A stretch of 6,155 nt of DNA, from the NCBI GenBank assembly GCA_013330055.1, contig DUJB01000031.1, positions 3,307-9,461 on the forward strand, read 5' to 3'. This document shows positions 5,301-6,155 of the stretch, piece by piece. Positions within the stretch are counted from its first letter, which is position 1, and every line of letters starts with the position of its first letter. The notes below the pieces were generated by a model. That model had not been told where the DNA came from and did no database searches. It was given only the letters and a program-made list of their open reading frames with translations. Both the position numbers and the translations under genes were made by a program. This stretch comes from Nitrosopumilaceae archaeon. Lineage in GTDB: Archaea > Thermoproteota > Nitrososphaeria > Nitrososphaerales > Nitrosopumilaceae.

Positions 5301-6155
5301 GATAGAAAAAACAAGGCTTTCTGGAAAGATATCTTGTCCACCAAACAAAAGTTATACACATAGAGCCATATTTTTGTCGACACTTGCAAAAGGCCAAAGT
5401 AAGATAAGCAATGTCTTGCTTTCAAGAGATACCATTGCAACGATAAACGCATGCAAAAACTTTGGTGCGAAAATCAAAATAGATGGCTCCAACATAACTG
5501 TAGAAAGTTCAGGAGAGTTAAACTTGCAGAGCTTGAACATTGATGCTTCAAACTCTGGAACCACGATTAGAATTGCTGCGGCAATATCATCCCTTTCGGG
5601 TGATAAAGTCAAATTAGATGGTGATTCAAGCCTTAGAAAAAGACCAATGCAGCTATTACTTGATGCTCTACAATCACTTGGAGCAAAATGTACATCGACT
5701 GAAGGCAAACCGCCAATAACTGTACAAGGAAAAATTCGTGGAGGTCAAGTTGCCATTCCAGGTTCTGTGTCTAGTCAGTTCATTTCAGCTTTGATGATTG
5801 CTGCACCAAAAACAGAAAACGGAATCATACTAAACATTGAAGGTAATCTAGTATCAAAGCCGTATCTTGATGCAACCATATCTTCAATGAAAAAATTTGG
5901 TGTTACTGTTGAGACAGTTTCTCCATACCAAAAATACAAGATTCCAAGACAAGATTATGTCTCCACTAATTTTGTAATTCCTTCTGATTTTTCAAGCATG
6001 GCTTTACTTTTGTCTGCTGCAGTACTCCTTGGTGAGAACTTTGAGATCCATGCTTCTGTTGGTGACTTGCCACAAGGAGACAAGGAGATCATATCACATC
6101 TTCAAAAGATGGGTATAAGAGTAAACATAAACAATGATACGATAACGGTAAACAG
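5290..6155 (+). CDS. aroA: EPSP synthase (3-phosphoshikimate 1-carboxyvinyltransferase), 3'-truncated
   Basis: This enzyme transfers the enolpyruvyl group of phosphoenolpyruvate to shikimate-3-phosphate, giving 5-enolpyruvylshikimate-3-phosphate. The frame runs from the ATG at 5290 to the right edge without a stop, giving 288 complete codons of a protein that normally has about 420-430. Visible motifs: PPNKSYTHRA at 17-26 (substrate-binding Lys20, Ser21, Arg25), NSGTTIR at 88-94 (PEP-binding loop, with its glycine kept), LRKRPM at 115-120, SSQF at 161-164, KPYLD at 190-194 and DFSSM at 233-237, where the Asp is probably the catalytic one. No internal break was found. The start overlaps the end of the shikimate kinase gene by 11 bases; an upstream AAGG is only a weak ribosome binding site, so coupling is likely. 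The missing C-terminal part and any following gene (chorismate synthase is common next) lie outside the window. Confidence 0.96.
   Translation, partial: MKCKIEKTRLSGKISCPPNKSYTHRAIFLSTLAKGQSKISNVLLSRDTIATINACKNFGAKIKIDGSNITVESSGELNLQSLNIDASNSGTTIRIAAAISSLSGDKVKLDGDSSLRKRPMQLLLDALQSLGAKCTSTEGKPPITVQGKIRGGQVAIPGSVSSQFISALMIAAPKTENGIILNIEGNLVSKPYLDATISSMKKFGVTVETVSPYQKYKIPRQDYVSTNFVIPSDFSSMALLLSAAVLLGENFEIHASVGDLPQGDKEIISHLQKMGIRVNINNDTITVN

Noticed and set aside
5352..5708. 118-residue minus-strand open frame opposite aroA
   Set aside because: It is a shadow of the EPSP synthase gene, whose plus-strand frame carries all the family motifs. The frame at 5054-5452 is rejected for the same reason.
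1..6155. CRISPR array, tRNA/rRNA genes, transposase or attachment sites
   Set aside because: No regularly spaced repeats, cloverleaf pattern, transposase motif or flanking terminal repeats were seen on either strand.

Overview
The window reads as chromosomal DNA of an ammonia-oxidising archaeon of the Nitrosopumilus/Nitrosarchaeum type (Thaumarchaeota/Nitrososphaerota). Three things support this. The DNA is AT-rich, with A- and T-ending codons throughout. The aromatic pathway uses archaeal enzymes: 3-dehydroquinate synthase II and a GHMP-type shikimate kinase. Several starts have a TATA-like box about 25 bases upstream and no Shine-Dalgarno, as in archaeal leaderless genes. The lineage is an inference from gene content and protein style; no rRNA is present.

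Layout from left to right. (1) 1-942, plus strand: the 3-dehydroquinate synthase II gene, cut by the left edge. (2) 975-1157, plus: a 60-residue protein with one LIM-like zinc knuckle. (3) 1158-1255: a convergent gap with T-tract terminators for both strands. (4) 1256-2366, minus: a small, very basic helical protein downstream of a beta-class DNA methyltransferase (TSPPY / DPFVGSG). (5) 2367-2514: a divergent promoter region. (6) 2515-2886, plus: a divergent P-II-like protein. (7) 2944 to the right edge, plus: a compact shikimate operon aroD-aroE-aroK-aroA, with junctions of +4, +1 and -11 bases; aroA is cut by the right edge.

Together the five aromatic genes carry out the steps from 2-amino-3,7-dideoxy-D-threo-hept-6-ulosonate to 3-dehydroquinate, 3-dehydroshikimate, shikimate, shikimate-3-phosphate and 5-enolpyruvylshikimate-3-phosphate. 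The pathway block is split: about 2 kb of unrelated genes (zinc knuckle, methyltransferase pair, P-II-like) lie between the synthase and the dehydratase.

Most of the window is ordinary core metabolism. The parts that merit a second look are the P-II-like protein, which lacks several canonical ligand-binding residues; the methyltransferase and small basic protein pair with no visible restriction enzyme; and the zinc-knuckle protein. No RNA genes, insertion sequences or CRISPR repeats were seen.
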